Origin: Buttiauxella noackiae ATCC 51607 | GTDB taxonomy: Bacteria > Pseudomonadota > Gammaproteobacteria > Enterobacterales > Enterobacteriaceae | NCBI RefSeq assembly: GCF_001654865.1 | Contig: NZ_LXEO01000007.1 | Location: 62,001 to 126,000 of the forward strand | Length of the DNA stretch: 64,000 nucleotides | Reading direction: 5' to 3' | In this document: in pieces, positions 27,884 through 38,208 of the stretch | Layout: the number at the start of each line of letters is the position of its first letter | Position numbering within the stretch: the stretch's first letter is position 1 | Notes under the pieces: generated by a model | Seen by the model: only the letters and a program-made list of their open reading frames with translations | Told to the model about the DNA's origin: nothing | Databases searched by the model: none | Made by a program: the position numbers and the translations under genes

Positions 27884-28561
27884 CTACAACATAAACCGAT
27901 ACCCAATCCCCGTTTCGGTCAGCAAATGCGTCGGGCGCGCCGGGTCGTTTTCCAGCTTCTGGCGTAAATGGCCCATATAAATCCGCAAATAATGGCTGTG
28001 CTCCACAGCGTTTGGTCCCCAGACCTGGTTTAACAACTGACGCTGAGTCAGAACTTTTCCATGGTTATTGATAAGGGTGGCAAGCAGCCGAAATTCGATC
28101 GGTGTGAGATGGATTTCCGTGCCTTCTCGGGTAATGCGGCGGTTCGCGAGATCAACGGTGATATTAGAAAACTGATAAACCGGATCGGGCTGGGCGAGGC
28201 TTGCATGGCGGCGCAGCACCACGCGCAGACGCGCTTGTAATTCACCAATGCCGAACGGTTTGCTGAGATAGTCATCGGCTCCGGCGTCCAGTGCATCAAT
28301 CTTTACTTGTTCGTCGCTACGCGCGGAAAGCACCACAATCGGCGTCTGGCTCCATTGGCGAAAATCGCGGATAAAATCAATACCGTCACCATCGGGCAAA
28401 CCGAGATCGAGAATGACTAAATCGGGTTTGCGCGTGGCGGCTTCCAGCAAACCGCGTTGCAATGTCTCTGCTTCATGTACGCGCAGCGATTCGGCTTCCA
28501 GCGCGGTGCGCAGAAAACGACGGATCTCTTTTTCATCTTCAATAATCAGAACTGATATCAC
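27884..28561 (-). CDS. kdpE: Response regulator KdpE
   Basis: OmpR-type response regulator that activates kdpFABC under K+ limitation after phosphorylation by KdpD. It has 225 residues: a receiver domain with phospho-acceptor Asp52 (LVILDLGLPDGDG) and Lys in LSKPFGIGEL, and a winged helix DNA-binding domain (about 128-225, IHLTPIEFRLLATL). It overlaps kdpD by four bases (stop at 28558-28560, start 28561). Its likely target site is at 35852-35875. Confidence 0.97.
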   Translation of the reverse strand: MISVLIIEDEKEIRRFLRTALEAESLRVHEAETLQRGLLEAATRKPDLVILDLGLPDGDGIDFIRDFRQWSQTPIVVLSARSDEQVKIDALDAGADDYLSKPFGIGELQARLRVVLRRHASLAQPDPVYQFSNITVDLANRRITREGTEIHLTPIEFRLLATLINNHGKVLTQRQLLNQVWGPNAVEHSHYLRIYMGHLRQKLENDPARPTHLLTETGIGYRFML

Positions 28562-31245
28562 ATAACCTCGTTCATTTCAGCCAGTTCAGGTTGTGGGGGC
28601 AGAGGTAAAATAACATGGAAACAGGCTCCGCCTTCTGGTCGGTTGGCTGCAACAATTTTCCCATCGTGAACTTCGACAATCGCCCGGCAAATTGCCAGAC
28701 CCAATCCGACACCAGGGATGGCTGACTCTTTGTTGCCCCGGGAAAATTTATCAAAAATCTTCTGCTCTTGCCCAGCCGGAATGCCAGGGCCACTATCCCA
28801 GACTTCAAGATCGAGTTTATCAGCCAATGCTTGCGCGCGGATGCCTATGTTTGCCTGGAGGCCTGCGTATTTCGCCGCATTTTCCAGCAAGTTTATCAGC
28901 ACACGTTCAAACAGCGGGCCATCGACATGAATCAGCATCAGTGGATCAGGTAAATCCAGCGCAATATGCCGTCCACCCAAACTCGGTTCCAGCATCTTCA
29001 GTGCGCTGCCCACCACTTCTTCGAGCGTTAACCACTCTTTGCGCAGATTAAACCCGCCGGACTGAATACGCGCCATATCCAGTAAGTTGTTCACCAGGCG
29101 CGTGGTGTTAAGGACGTGCTGGCGAATATCGTTGGCTTGTGGAGCGTGTTTCGAACCTTCAGAGGCCAGATCTAACGTCAGAATTTCTGCCTGACCAAAC
29201 AGCACCGTCAGTGGCGTGCGCAAGTCGTGTGAAAGTGCTGCGAGTAACGAATTGCGTACTTGCTCGCGTTCGCTGGAAAGCCTGGCTTGCTCTTCACTTG
29301 CTGTCAGCAATAAGCGATCCAGTGCGGTAGCCGCAAGTAGCGTAAAAGTTTCCAGCAGACGTTGTTGCTCGGGGATCATCAACTGGCGCAAATTACTGGG
29401 TTCAACAATTAACAACCCGAGCGTTCTTTGCGACGTTTTTAGCGGCAGAATTTGATACGGCACACCGGGCAGCGTATCTGTCCCGGCACCGGCCGGCTGG
29501 CCTTTATCAAAGCTCCAGCGCGCAATCGCTTCGTCCCAGTTTTGTGGTTCGCCCCTTGCATTCACCCGCTCTAATTCGCCATTTTCGTTGGGCAGCAACA
29601 ACTGTGCGCGGGCGTTGAAACTGTTATTGATAAACAGCTCGCTGGTGGCTGCAATAGCTTGCGGAGTGCGTTCTGCTGCGAGAGCTTTCGACATCTCATA
29701 AAGATGACGAGTGCGCTGTTCGCGATAACGGGCAATTCGCGCCTGGTAGCGCACACCCGCGGTGAGATTACCGATAACGAGGCCGACCGTTAACATCACG
29801 GCGAATGTTAGCAGGTACTGAATATCAGAAACCGCCAGCGTGCCATGTGGAGCAATAAAAAAGAGATCAAAACTAAGAACGCTAATCACAGTTGCCAGCA
29901 CCGAAGGCCAGCGCCCGTAGAATAATGCGACGATAACGACACCCAGCAAATAGAGCATTACCAGGTTGGCGGCATCGAAGTTCATCAGCCACTGATTGGC
30001 AATAAACGTTGTGATGGCACACAGAGCAATCGCTACCCCGCAGCCGCGCAACTGCACGCGCCATTTTTCCGCAAAGCTGCGCGTGTCATGGGCAGATGGC
30101 GAAGCTGACGTGGGTTTATCGTCGAGGGCGACGATCACTAAATCGAGATCCGGGGCACGGCGGGCTAAACGGTCGGCAAAGGATTCCCGGCTCCAGAAGC
30201 GGCGTGTGGTGCGCCTGCCGATAATAATCTTGCCAAGATTGTGCTCGCGCGCGTAACGCAAAATCGCTTTATCTTCTGCCGGATCGGCAAGTGTGGTGGT
30301 CTCTGCCCCCAACTCTTGAGCGAGGCGAAGCGAAGCTAAAATAGCGCGACGTTGATGTTCAGGTAAACGGTGAAGCTGTGGTGTTTCGACATACACAGCA
30401 TGCCAGATGCTACCTAGTTTTGCTGCCAGGCGTGCGGCGGTACGAACCAGCTTCTCATTGCCAGAACTGTGGCCGATACACAACAAAATGGCATCACGCG
30501 TGTGCCAGACTTTCTCTTCACCCTGATTATCGCGCCATGCCCGCATTTGGTCGTCAACGCGATCGGCGGTGCGGCGCAGCGCCAGTTCGCGTAGTGCAAT
30601 CAAATTCCCTTTACGGAAGAAGTGTTCAATGGCGCGCTCGGCCTGGCCTGCGATATAAACTTTGCCTTCATGCAGGCGCTGCCGTAAATCATCGGGTGGC
30701 AAGTCGACCAGTACAATCTCATCTGCGGCATCAAAAATAGGGTCTGGTACTGTTTCTCGTACCTGAATACCCGTCACGCCACCGACAATATCGTTGAGGC
30801 TTTCAAGATGCTGCACATTGACGGTGGTGAACACATCAATACCGGCGTCGAGCAACTCTTCCACATCCTGCCAACGCTTAGGGTGACGAGAGCCAGGCGC
30901 ATTGCTGTGCGCCAGTTCGTCCATCAAAATCAGCGCCGGGTTACGCGCCAGGGCTGCGTCGAGGTCGAACTCATGAACCCAGCGTCCACGATGGTGTGTG
31001 CGCCTGGCGGGCAGCAGATCCAGCCCGTCAAGCAATGCAGCCGTCTCTTTACGCCCGTGAGTTTCCACCACGCCAATCAGAATACTGAGCCCTTGTGCTC
31101 GCAGGCGCTGGGCTTCCTGGAGCATGGCATAGGTTTTCCCCACGCCCGCGCAGGCGCCGAAAAAGATTTTCAGCTTCCCACGAGTAGGGCGATTGACCTG
31201 CTCCAGCAACTTATCTGGATTGGGGCGCAGTGGTTCCTCTGTCAT
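28558..31245 (-). CDS. kdpD: Sensor histidine kinase KdpD
   Basis: Membrane sensor kinase/phosphatase for K+ limitation and osmotic stress. It has 895 residues: N-terminal KdpD domain with a Walker A GACAGVGKT (residues 30-38), a universal-stress-protein-like domain (about 250-370, ending GRRTTRRFWS), four membrane helices (about 400-500), a GAF-like region, and HisKA/HATPase_c with the phospho-accepting His in ALSHDLRTPL. It follows kdpC after a 106-base gap containing a BIME, and overlaps kdpE. Confidence 0.97.
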   Translation of the reverse strand: MTEEPLRPNPDKLLEQVNRPTRGKLKIFFGACAGVGKTYAMLQEAQRLRAQGLSILIGVVETHGRKETAALLDGLDLLPARRTHHRGRWVHEFDLDAALARNPALILMDELAHSNAPGSRHPKRWQDVEELLDAGIDVFTTVNVQHLESLNDIVGGVTGIQVRETVPDPIFDAADEIVLVDLPPDDLRQRLHEGKVYIAGQAERAIEHFFRKGNLIALRELALRRTADRVDDQMRAWRDNQGEEKVWHTRDAILLCIGHSSGNEKLVRTAARLAAKLGSIWHAVYVETPQLHRLPEHQRRAILASLRLAQELGAETTTLADPAEDKAILRYAREHNLGKIIIGRRTTRRFWSRESFADRLARRAPDLDLVIVALDDKPTSASPSAHDTRSFAEKWRVQLRGCGVAIALCAITTFIANQWLMNFDAANLVMLYLLGVVIVALFYGRWPSVLATVISVLSFDLFFIAPHGTLAVSDIQYLLTFAVMLTVGLVIGNLTAGVRYQARIARYREQRTRHLYEMSKALAAERTPQAIAATSELFINNSFNARAQLLLPNENGELERVNARGEPQNWDEAIARWSFDKGQPAGAGTDTLPGVPYQILPLKTSQRTLGLLIVEPSNLRQLMIPEQQRLLETFTLLAATALDRLLLTASEEQARLSSEREQVRNSLLAALSHDLRTPLTVLFGQAEILTLDLASEGSKHAPQANDIRQHVLNTTRLVNNLLDMARIQSGGFNLRKEWLTLEEVVGSALKMLEPSLGGRHIALDLPDPLMLIHVDGPLFERVLINLLENAAKYAGLQANIGIRAQALADKLDLEVWDSGPGIPAGQEQKIFDKFSRGNKESAIPGVGLGLAICRAIVEVHDGKIVAANRPEGGACFHVILPLPPQPELAEMNEVM

Positions 31246-31268
31246 AACAAATAATCCCTGGCATTTTG

Positions 31269-31347
31269 GTAGATGACGCTGCGCTTATATACTCCACAAA
31301 ACCATTTCTGGCCGGGTAGGTCGGATAAGCGCAGCGTCATCCGACAG
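31269..31347. repeat. BIME (two opposed REP sequences) between kdpC and kdpD
   Basis: A degenerate REP half (AGATGACGCTGCGCTTATA, 31270-31288) faces an intact one (GGGTAGGTCGGATAAGCGCAG...GTCATCCGACAG, 31314-31347). The element lies inside the kdpFABCDE transcription unit. Confidence 0.75.
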
Positions 31348-31351
31348 TTTT

Positions 31352-31927
31352 TTATGGAGCCTGAAGTGCATCCAGCGCCTGATTAACCAGCAACACATTG
31401 ACGACCGGTTTGCCTATAAAACTCACCAGCGGTTGCGTGGTGCTTTCGGCTATCAGCCGTTGGATTTGTTCAACCGGCAGATTGCGAGCCGCCGCAATAC
31501 GCGGGATTTGCCAGTCCGCTGCCTGTGGCGAAATTTGCCCGTCCAGGCCGCTGGCAGAGGCGGTAACCAGTTCGACAGGAACGGCAGGGTTCGCCTGCGG
31601 ATTCGCCGCGCGTAACGCCGCCACACGTTCGGTGATCGCTTTATCCAATTCCGGATTGCTACCAGCCAGATTGCTACCGCCTGAGGCCATTGGATTATAT
31701 GGGGTTTCTGCCGTAGCAGAAGGGCGGCCTTGTAAATACTTCGCCTCGGTAAAGTTTTGCCCAATCAGGCTTGAGCCGCGCACTACATTAGTATCAATAA
31801 TCAACGAGCCATTGGCTTGTGCCGGGAACCACCACTGGGCAAGCAGTGTTGTCATTAGCGGGTACAACCCCCCTGTAATCAGGGTTAGCAAAATCAGTAA
31901 CAGTATAGCGGGACGTAAGGTAGACAT
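31352..31927 (-). CDS. kdpC: K+-transporting ATPase subunit KdpC
   Basis: Accessory subunit of the KdpFABC high-affinity K+ pump, raising nucleotide affinity and linking KdpA and KdpB. It has 191 residues: one N-terminal transmembrane helix (about 7-28, [19 protein letters not shown]) and a periplasmic domain with the family motifs SLIGQNF and GRPSA. It begins 12 bases after kdpB. The spacing to kdpD is widened by repeats. Confidence 0.96.
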   Translation of the reverse strand: MSTLRPAILLLILLTLITGGLYPLMTTLLAQWWFPAQANGSLIIDTNVVRGSSLIGQNFTEAKYLQGRPSATAETPYNPMASGGSNLAGSNPELDKAITERVAALRAANPQANPAVPVELVTASASGLDGQISPQAADWQIPRIAAARNLPVEQIQRLIAESTTQPLVSFIGKPVVNVLLVNQALDALQAP

Positions 31928-31939
31928 TTGTTTTTCCTC

Positions 31940-33988
31940 TTAAACCAGGCCACATACGGTCAGGAACAGATCGATAGCTTTAATACCAATGAACGGCACA
32001 ATTAATCCGCCCAGACCGTAAATCCACAGGTTGCGACGTAACATCGCCGCAGCACTTAACGGTTTGTAACTCACGCCCCGCAGTGCCAGTGGGATCAGGA
32101 AGATAATGATCAGCGCATTAAAAATAACCGCACTTAAAATGGCCGAAGCAGGGGAGTGCAGGTGCATCACGTTCAACGCATTAAGTTGCGGGTAAGTGGC
32201 GGCAAACGCGGCGGGGATAATCGCGAAATACTTCGCCACGTCGTTGGCAATACTGAACGTGGTCAGCGAGCCACGCGTCATCAGCATCTGTTTGCCGATG
32301 TGCACAACTTCAATCAGCTTGGTAGGGTTGGAATCCAGGTCCACCATGTTGCCCGCTTCTTTCGCCGCTTGCGTACCGGAGTTCATGGCAACCGCCACGT
32401 CTGCCTGCGCAAGCGCTGGGGCATCGTTGGTGCCGTCGCCAGTCATCGCTACTAAACGACCTTCTGCCTGATACTGGCGAATTAGCGCCAGTTTGGCTTC
32501 CGGTGTCGCTTCCGCGAGAAAATCATCAACACCCGCTTCGGCAGCAATAGCTGCTGCTGTCAGACGGTTATCCCCGGTGATCATCACCGTTTTAATCCCC
32601 ATTTGGCGCAATTGTGCAAAGCGCTCTTTAATGCCGCCTTTCACGATATCCTTTAGGGCGATAACACCGAGTACATTCGCACCTTCTGCCACCACCAGCG
32701 GTGTTCCGCCTGTACGTGCCACGCCTTCTACAAGCGTCTCCACCTGCGGCGGGAAATGTCCACCGTTCGCTTCAACGTGGCGGCGAATTGCATCGACAGA
32801 GCCTTTGCGGATCATGCGATCCTGAATGTTGATCCCGCTCATGCGGGTTTGCGCGGTAAACGGCACAAATGTGGCATGCAGGTTTTGTACGTCGCGTTCG
32901 CGCAGGTTGAAGCGCTGTTTTGCCAGCACCACGATGCTACGGCCTTCCGGCGTTTCATCGGCAAGCGAAGAAAGCTGAGCGGCATCGGCCAGCGTTTTTT
33001 CTTCAATCCCCGGAGCGGGTAAAAACTCGGAGGCCTGGCGATTACCCAGCGTGATGGTGCCGGTTTTATCCAACAGCAAAACATCGACATCACCCGCCGC
33101 TTCCACGGCACGCCCGCTGGTGGCAATCACGTTCGCGCCCAGCATGCGGCTCATCCCCGCAACGCCAATTGCGGAAAGCAGCCCGCCGATAGTGGTTGGG
33201 ATCAGGCAAACCAGCAGGGCAATCAGCACCGTGACGCTGACCGCCACGCCGCCATACTGCGAGAAAGGCCAGAGCGTGGCGGTTGCCAGTAAAAAGACAA
33301 TCGTCAACGCCACCAGCAGAATAGTGAGCGCGATTTCGTTCGGGGTTTTGCGGCGCTGTGCACTTTCCACCATCGCAATCATGCGGTCGAGGAAGGTTTC
33401 GCCTGGGTTTACGCTGCACTGAATCACCAGCCAGTCGGAAAGAATGCGCGTCCCACCGGTGACAGAGGCAAAGTCACCACCAGATTCACGAATCACCGGC
33501 GCGGATTCGCCGGTAATCGCACTCTCATCTACCGACGCGCCGCCTTCCAGCACTTCGCCATCGCACGGGATAATATCCCCCGCTTCCACCAGCACAATGT
33601 CGCCTTTACGTAAATCAGCAGCGGGGACGTGGTCCATTGCTGCGTCATGCTGCGGAGCGCGCAGTTTGCGTGCCCAACTGGTTTTCTTAACGCCTTTCAG
33701 ACTATTGGCTTGCGCCTTGCTACGGCCTTCTGCCAGTGCTTCGGCAAAGTTTGCGAACAGTACGGTAAACCACAGCCAGATGCTGATGGCTAAGGTAAAC
33801 AGTGCGTCGCCATGAAGTTTGCCACTGAACATGGCAATCGCCAGAACCGTAGTCATCACGCTACCTACCCAGACGATAAACATCACTGGGTTACGCCATT
33901 GCACCTGCGGGTTAAGTTTTTTAAAGGAATCTATTAGCGCCTGACGAATCAGCGATGGTTCAAATAGCGCCTGTTGCTTGCGACTCAT
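31940..33988 (-). CDS. kdpB: K+-transporting ATPase catalytic subunit KdpB
   Basis: P-type ATPase subunit that energises K+ uptake through KdpA. It has 682 residues, equal to E. coli. The phosphorylated Asp307 is in DKTGTIT (307-313); the dephosphorylation loop TGES is at 159-162, including Ser162, whose phosphorylation inhibits the pump; the nucleotide and hinge motifs KGSVDA, MITGDN and [12 protein letters not shown] are present. It lies between kdpA and kdpC with 13- and 12-base gaps. Confidence 0.98.
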   Translation of the reverse strand: MSRKQQALFEPSLIRQALIDSFKKLNPQVQWRNPVMFIVWVGSVMTTVLAIAMFSGKLHGDALFTLAISIWLWFTVLFANFAEALAEGRSKAQANSLKGVKKTSWARKLRAPQHDAAMDHVPAADLRKGDIVLVEAGDIIPCDGEVLEGGASVDESAITGESAPVIRESGGDFASVTGGTRILSDWLVIQCSVNPGETFLDRMIAMVESAQRRKTPNEIALTILLVALTIVFLLATATLWPFSQYGGVAVSVTVLIALLVCLIPTTIGGLLSAIGVAGMSRMLGANVIATSGRAVEAAGDVDVLLLDKTGTITLGNRQASEFLPAPGIEEKTLADAAQLSSLADETPEGRSIVVLAKQRFNLRERDVQNLHATFVPFTAQTRMSGINIQDRMIRKGSVDAIRRHVEANGGHFPPQVETLVEGVARTGGTPLVVAEGANVLGVIALKDIVKGGIKERFAQLRQMGIKTVMITGDNRLTAAAIAAEAGVDDFLAEATPEAKLALIRQYQAEGRLVAMTGDGTNDAPALAQADVAVAMNSGTQAAKEAGNMVDLDSNPTKLIEVVHIGKQMLMTRGSLTTFSIANDVAKYFAIIPAAFAATYPQLNALNVMHLHSPASAILSAVIFNALIIIFLIPLALRGVSYKPLSAAAMLRRNLWIYGLGGLIVPFIGIKAIDLFLTVCGLV

Positions 33989-34001
33989 GGAAGCCTCTTA
34001 A

Positions 34002-35687
34002 TCACAAATTCACGAAGGAAAGGTGTTCCGCAACCGGGCCTAATGCGAGGGCGGGAATAAAGGTCAGTGCGCCGACTAACAATACGGTGCCAATCAGCAG
34101 GCCGATAAACAACGGGCCGTGAGTGGGCAGAGTACCTACACCTGCGGTTTGCGATTTTTTAGTGACAAGCGTTCCGGCAATCGCCAGCACCGGCACAATC
34201 ACAGCGAAGCGCCCGAACCACATGCACACCGCCAGAAGCACGTTCCAGAAAGGCGTGTTGGCGCTAAGCCCAGCAAATGCGCTACCGTTGTTATTAGCGG
34301 CAGATGAGACGGCGTAAAGCACTTCACTAAAGCCGTGGATACCTGGGTTAAATATTCCGGCACGACCAGCCTCTGTCATCATCGCAAGGGCGGTACCGAG
34401 GAGTACTAACGTTGGGGTGACAAGGATCGCCATTGCAGTCATTTTCATCTCTGCGACGTCTATTTTTTTACCCAGATATTCCGGTGTGCGGCCAATCATC
34501 AGCCCGGCGATAAACACGGTGAGCAAGACGAACAACAACATGCCGTACAGCCCGGATCCGACGCCGCCGAACACCACTTCACCAATCTGCATCAGCCACA
34601 TAGGGATCATGCCGCCTAATGCTGTGAAGGAGTCATGCATTGCGTTGACCGCACCGCAGGACGCGGCGGTAGTCACCACAGAAAACAAGCTGGTGGCGAG
34701 GATCCCAAACCGGCTCTCTTTACCTTCCATATTGATATTGCTATCAGCGCCAAGCTGCATGAAATGAGGGTTCCCTTGTGTTTCTGCCCACATCACCACC
34801 CCAACGCAGATAACAAAAATGATACCCATCGCCCATAAAATGGCGCGTCCCTGGCGTTTATCACCTACTGCTTCACCAAAGGCAAAACACAGAGCGCTTG
34901 GGATTAGGAAGATCGCCAACATTTGCACAAAGTTGGTCAACGCCGTTGGGTTCTCGAACGGATGAGAGGAGTTAGCGTTAAAGAAACCGCCGCCGTTGGT
35001 GCCGAGCATTTTGATGGCTTCTTGCGAAGCCACCGGCCCCATCGGCAAGACATGCTGCACGCCTTCAAGCGAGGTAAATGGTTGATATGCGGCGATGTTC
35101 TGCAAGGTTCCCTGGCTAACAAAGAACAGTGCAATCAAGAGTGAAATCGGCAGTAGGATGTAAAATGTGATGCGAGTTAAATCGACCCAGGCGTTACCAA
35201 GGGTAGTTGCGCTGTGGCGAGAAAATGCGCGAATCAGCGCAAACACCACGGCGATACCCGTTGCCGCGGAAAGGAAGTTTTGCACAGTTAAGCCAACTAT
35301 CTGGCTGAAATAACTTAGCGTGGTTTCGCCGCTGTAGGATTGCCAATTGGTATTGGAGACAAAGCTGACAGCGGTGTTTAAAGCCAGATGCCAGGAAAGG
35401 CCAGGTAATTGTTGTGGGTTAAGCGGCAAACTCCCTTGCGTCATTAATATGACGAAAAGCAGTAGCAGACCTAAAACGTTGAATGTCAGGATCGCGGCAA
35501 GATAGCGTTTCCAGCTCATTTCAGCCGTTTCGCTTCCCAGCACTTTCCACATCATCGATTCAATACGGCCAACGCCCGGCAGCGGTTCACCTTCAATTAA
35601 TCGCGCAAGCACGCTTCCCAGCGGTTTTGCCAGCGCGAAAAGCACCAGCAAGAAACTGGCTATTAATAAAAATCCGGATGCGGCCAT
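34002..35687 (-). CDS. kdpA: K+-transporting ATPase channel-like subunit KdpA
   Basis: Superfamily K+ transporter subunit that forms the selectivity filter of KdpFABC. It has 561 residues (E. coli 557), with about ten membrane helices. Filter-like loops are seen at [30 protein letters not shown], and [12 protein letters not shown]. It starts at an ATG whose A is the last base of the kdpF TGA stop, so translation is coupled to kdpF. Confidence 0.98.
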   Translation of the reverse strand: MAASGFLLIASFLLVLFALAKPLGSVLARLIEGEPLPGVGRIESMMWKVLGSETAEMSWKRYLAAILTFNVLGLLLLFVILMTQGSLPLNPQQLPGLSWHLALNTAVSFVSNTNWQSYSGETTLSYFSQIVGLTVQNFLSAATGIAVVFALIRAFSRHSATTLGNAWVDLTRITFYILLPISLLIALFFVSQGTLQNIAAYQPFTSLEGVQHVLPMGPVASQEAIKMLGTNGGGFFNANSSHPFENPTALTNFVQMLAIFLIPSALCFAFGEAVGDKRQGRAILWAMGIIFVICVGVVMWAETQGNPHFMQLGADSNINMEGKESRFGILATSLFSVVTTAASCGAVNAMHDSFTALGGMIPMWLMQIGEVVFGGVGSGLYGMLLFVLLTVFIAGLMIGRTPEYLGKKIDVAEMKMTAMAILVTPTLVLLGTALAMMTEAGRAGIFNPGIHGFSEVLYAVSSAANNNGSAFAGLSANTPFWNVLLAVCMWFGRFAVIVPVLAIAGTLVTKKSQTAGVGTLPTHGPLFIGLLIGTVLLVGALTFIPALALGPVAEHLSFVNL

Positions 35688-35776
35688 CAGAATGCCTCCG
35701 CGTTAATCAGGGCATAAATCAAATAAGCCAACAGCGCAAAAACGAGCACCACGCCAACAATCAGTCCTGCACTCAC
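35687..35776 (-). CDS. kdpF: KdpF, 29-residue subunit of the Kdp pump
   Basis: Single-helix subunit that stabilises the KdpFABC complex like a lipid. It starts at GTG (35774-35776) preceded by GAGGTGG and reads [20 protein letters not shown], then YALINAEAF, 29 residues as in E. coli. The whole protein is one transmembrane helix. Its TGA shares its A with the kdpA ATG. Confidence 0.95.
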   Translation of the reverse strand: MSAGLIVGVVLVFALLAYLIYALINAEAF

Positions 35777-35851
35777 AGTCCACCTCGACACTTAAGGAAT
35801 TACAGTGAGTGTGAAAGTTTTGGTGCAAAGAAGTCGTAAAAGTCTGCAGGT

Positions 35852-35875
35852 GGGATGTAAAAAAAGTATAAAAAT
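35852..35875 (-). promoter_or_regulatory. KdpE operator upstream of kdpF
   Basis: The minus strand reads ATTTTTATACTTTTTTTACA followed by TCCC, nearly identical to the T-rich KdpE site I recall from the E. coli kdpFABC promoter. It lies 76-100 bases before the kdpF start. The -10/-35 should be between it and 35790, but I could not assign them with confidence. Confidence 0.8.
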
Positions 35876-35879
35876 GCCA

Positions 35880-35936
35880 TATACCCGTCGCCCTTCATGA
35901 TGCAGCCAGGCTACATCCCTAAGTGGCTTGGGTATA
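35880..35936. repeat. Short ERIC-like element upstream of the kdp promoter
   Basis: 57 bases beginning TATACCCGTCGCCCTTCATG and ending GGCTTGGGTATA; the ends match the ERIC termini (TATACCCGTC ... GGGTATA), while the middle is not ERIC. It lies 4 bases upstream of the KdpE site. The rest of 35937-36138 shows only the ybfA leader. Confidence 0.6.
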
Positions 35937-36138
35937 AAACCATTGATTAACTAATGATTAGTATTTATTTAACTATTTTGTAACTTAATTACGGGCAGGA
36001 ATGTAAATTAGTGGCAAAAATCGCTCTTTAGTGGTCGGATGAGTAGTAAAGTTTCAGCCAATGCGATACTATTTTGGTCAGATAACAAGTTCCAATTTCC
36101 CGGTTTTTGCTACCGGTCACAATTTAAGGGAGAAGCCT

Positions 36139-36345
36139 ATGACTCTATATAAAGACTATCCATTGCATCAGGTCATCCTGCGTCGCACATTTGTTGTTGT
36201 AGCAGGTCTTCTGGCTTTGCCAGTGATGCTGTTCTGGAAAGATCGCGCCCGTTTTTACAGCTACCTGCACCGCGTCTGGTCTAAAACCAGTGAAAAACCG
36301 GTTTGGATGGCTCAGGCTGAAGCCGCATCCGCCGATTTTTACTAA
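36139..36345 (+). CDS. ybfA: Small membrane protein YbfA
   Basis: Uncharacterised 68-residue protein. One hydrophobic helix (about 14-33, [17 protein letters not shown]) precedes a conserved tail [24 protein letters not shown], near-identical to E. coli YbfA. The ATG at 36139 follows AAGGGAGAA and gives the E. coli length; the longer frame from 36061 lacks support. Function unknown. It is the last gene before the break in synteny with E. coli. Confidence 0.92.
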   Translation: MTLYKDYPLHQVILRRTFVVVAGLLALPVMLFWKDRARFYSYLHRVWSKTSEKPVWMAQAEAASADFY

Positions 36346-36382
36346 GCTTGCTGAGAAGTCATCACTACGGATACAAACATTA

Positions 36383-36417
36383 AAGCCCCATCAGTTCACA
36401 ACTGATGGGGCTTTTTT
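36383..36417. terminator. Bidirectional terminator after ybfA
   Basis: AAGCCCCATCAGTT-CACA-AACTGATGGGGCTT followed by TTTT, with A residues on the other side; it serves ybfA and the convergent phosphoethanolamine transferase gene. Confidence 0.88.
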
Positions 36418-36435
36418 ACGCGTTATGGTCGCGAG

Positions 36436-37986
36436 CTAATGTGTCAACTCTCTCCAGTTATAAATTTGATTGGTGGTATCCATTACGGGGGCTTTTCCTG
36501 CCAATCGGTTAGCGATGTGTTGCACCGTTTCTTCAGGCTTGTCTCCTGGTTGCGAAATTCCCATCCAGCTGCGCAATATTTTGTCGTTATTCACCGTTGA
36601 ATAAATATCCTCTACCGTTCCGGTATCCGGGTTATTAACCAGTGGGCTGTACCAGATAAACATTGGCACTTCAAAAGCGTGTTGGCTTGGTTTTACCCCT
36701 CCGTGATGATAAACCACGTTTTGTGTCGGTTCGCGCTCCAGCGCATGATCGGAAAAATAAGCGACAGAGGCTCGCCTGTCTTTCAATAGAGAGAAAATAT
36801 TACCGAGTAATTTATCAGTGAAGTGGATTGAGTTGTCATAACAGGCATCAATACCATCACCTTGCTGAGTAAAGGGGGCATCAGTGGCAGGAAAACGTGT
36901 GCATTCCGGTTCATGGCTGCCATAAATATGTAGCACAATAAGCTGTTTACCTTGATGGTTTAACGCTTTACGCAAATCAGGTAACAGAGCATCATCAAAA
37001 CCATCGTTAACCCAATGTTTATGGGCGGCATTCATCGCAATACCCGTAATCGCATTATTGTAATCGCCAAGCATCCCTTGCTTACTAAACCACGATGTAT
37101 CAAAACCTGCTTGATTCGCCAGATTAATAATATTGTCCGAATAGTGCTGGATATTATGGTCTTTCACAGTATCGGCCGTGATCGCCAGCGGTACAGCGGT
37201 AATTGTGATAGGTGCGCCGCTAATGGCATGATTCCATAATAAAAGATGGTTGCGCTCGGCTTCTAATTGTGGCGTGGTGGGCTGCGGGTAGCCATAGATA
37301 CTCATATTTTCGCTGCGCGCAGATTCCCCGATCACCAACACATAAGTATCAATACCGGTTTCATGTGTTTGCAATGAATAATCGGGAATTTGACTCGCAA
37401 TCTGTTTAATTAAGAGCTGGTCGCTCCATGCCTGAAGAAAATATTTAACATTACTTATTGGTAAGTAGTTAATCACCCGGGCAGTAATACTCCCCTGGCT
37501 ATTTTTCTTAATATTATGAGCCGTCGCTTGCACAATATTACTGAGTATCAACAGGATTAATAAATATAGCGGAGATTTTGCCAGCCATTTACCGCTAAAT
37601 GTTGGAATAGTCACCACGCTGCGTAATAACAAAATAACCAGAGCCAGAAAACCAAAGCAGTATTTTTGGTACAGCCACAGCATCGCGCTGATTTCCTGAG
37701 TGTCACTATCCAGAACGCTCATAGCAAAGCCATAGCTAAAAGCTGAGCCAAAGGTCCCCCGAGCATAGAAAGTCAGTGTGATATCCCATGCCACCATCAA
37801 TACTGGTAAGAGGGCCACGAATAAACGAAGAGATCTATTTTTAATTAAACCAAGCGACAACATTAACAACACAAATATGATTAATCTTTGAAACATTACA
37901 TGTACTGGAGAGAATAAAACATTGGCTACAGCCACAATCAATACACATATTCCCAAAGGAATAAATTGGCGTATTTTACTTAACAT
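36436..37986 (-). CDS. Sulfatase-family phosphoethanolamine transferase
   Basis: Inner-membrane enzyme of the EptA/EptB/CptA/YhbX superfamily, which moves phosphoethanolamine from phosphatidylethanolamine onto a periplasmic glycan (lipid A, core, or osmoregulated glucan). About 516 residues: four to five N-terminal membrane helices (to about residue 165) and a periplasmic domain with all key residues, Glu in VIGESARSEN, the nucleophile Thr in GAPITITAVPLAIT, His in HIYGSHEPE, Asp-His in YFSDHAL and His in VYHHGG. The GAPITITAVP form recalls YhbX/OpgE more than EptA, so an osmoregulated glucan or other substrate is as likely as lipid A. The ATG at 37986 is preferred to the GTG at 38001. The N-terminal half is AT-rich (two 60-base lines counted at about 38 and 32 percent GC), and the gene sits at the synteny break, suggesting transfer. 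Confidence 0.85.
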   Translation of the reverse strand: MLSKIRQFIPLGICVLIVAVANVLFSPVHVMFQRLIIFVLLMLSLGLIKNRSLRLFVALLPVLMVAWDITLTFYARGTFGSAFSYGFAMSVLDSDTQEISAMLWLYQKYCFGFLALVILLLRSVVTIPTFSGKWLAKSPLYLLILLILSNIVQATAHNIKKNSQGSITARVINYLPISNVKYFLQAWSDQLLIKQIASQIPDYSLQTHETGIDTYVLVIGESARSENMSIYGYPQPTTPQLEAERNHLLLWNHAISGAPITITAVPLAITADTVKDHNIQHYSDNIINLANQAGFDTSWFSKQGMLGDYNNAITGIAMNAAHKHWVNDGFDDALLPDLRKALNHQGKQLIVLHIYGSHEPECTRFPATDAPFTQQGDGIDACYDNSIHFTDKLLGNIFSLLKDRRASVAYFSDHALEREPTQNVVYHHGGVKPSQHAFEVPMFIWYSPLVNNPDTGTVEDIYSTVNNDKILRSWMGISQPGDKPEETVQHIANRLAGKAPVMDTTNQIYNWRELTH

Positions 37987-38208
37987 ATAAATAACATCCA
38001 CGAAGACTGACCGTTTTAGACGGTTTTATAAAATTGGCTATCAACAATATGGATTAATATACTTAAATGTATTAATAAGCACAGACATATTCACATGATG
38101 AATTATTTATTTGATTTGTGTCAGCCGATGAACAATTGTCCCTGGACTATTATTTATCGCGCAAAATGTGTGAAGATGACCTAATCCTCGTAATCACTGG
38201 AGCACAGC

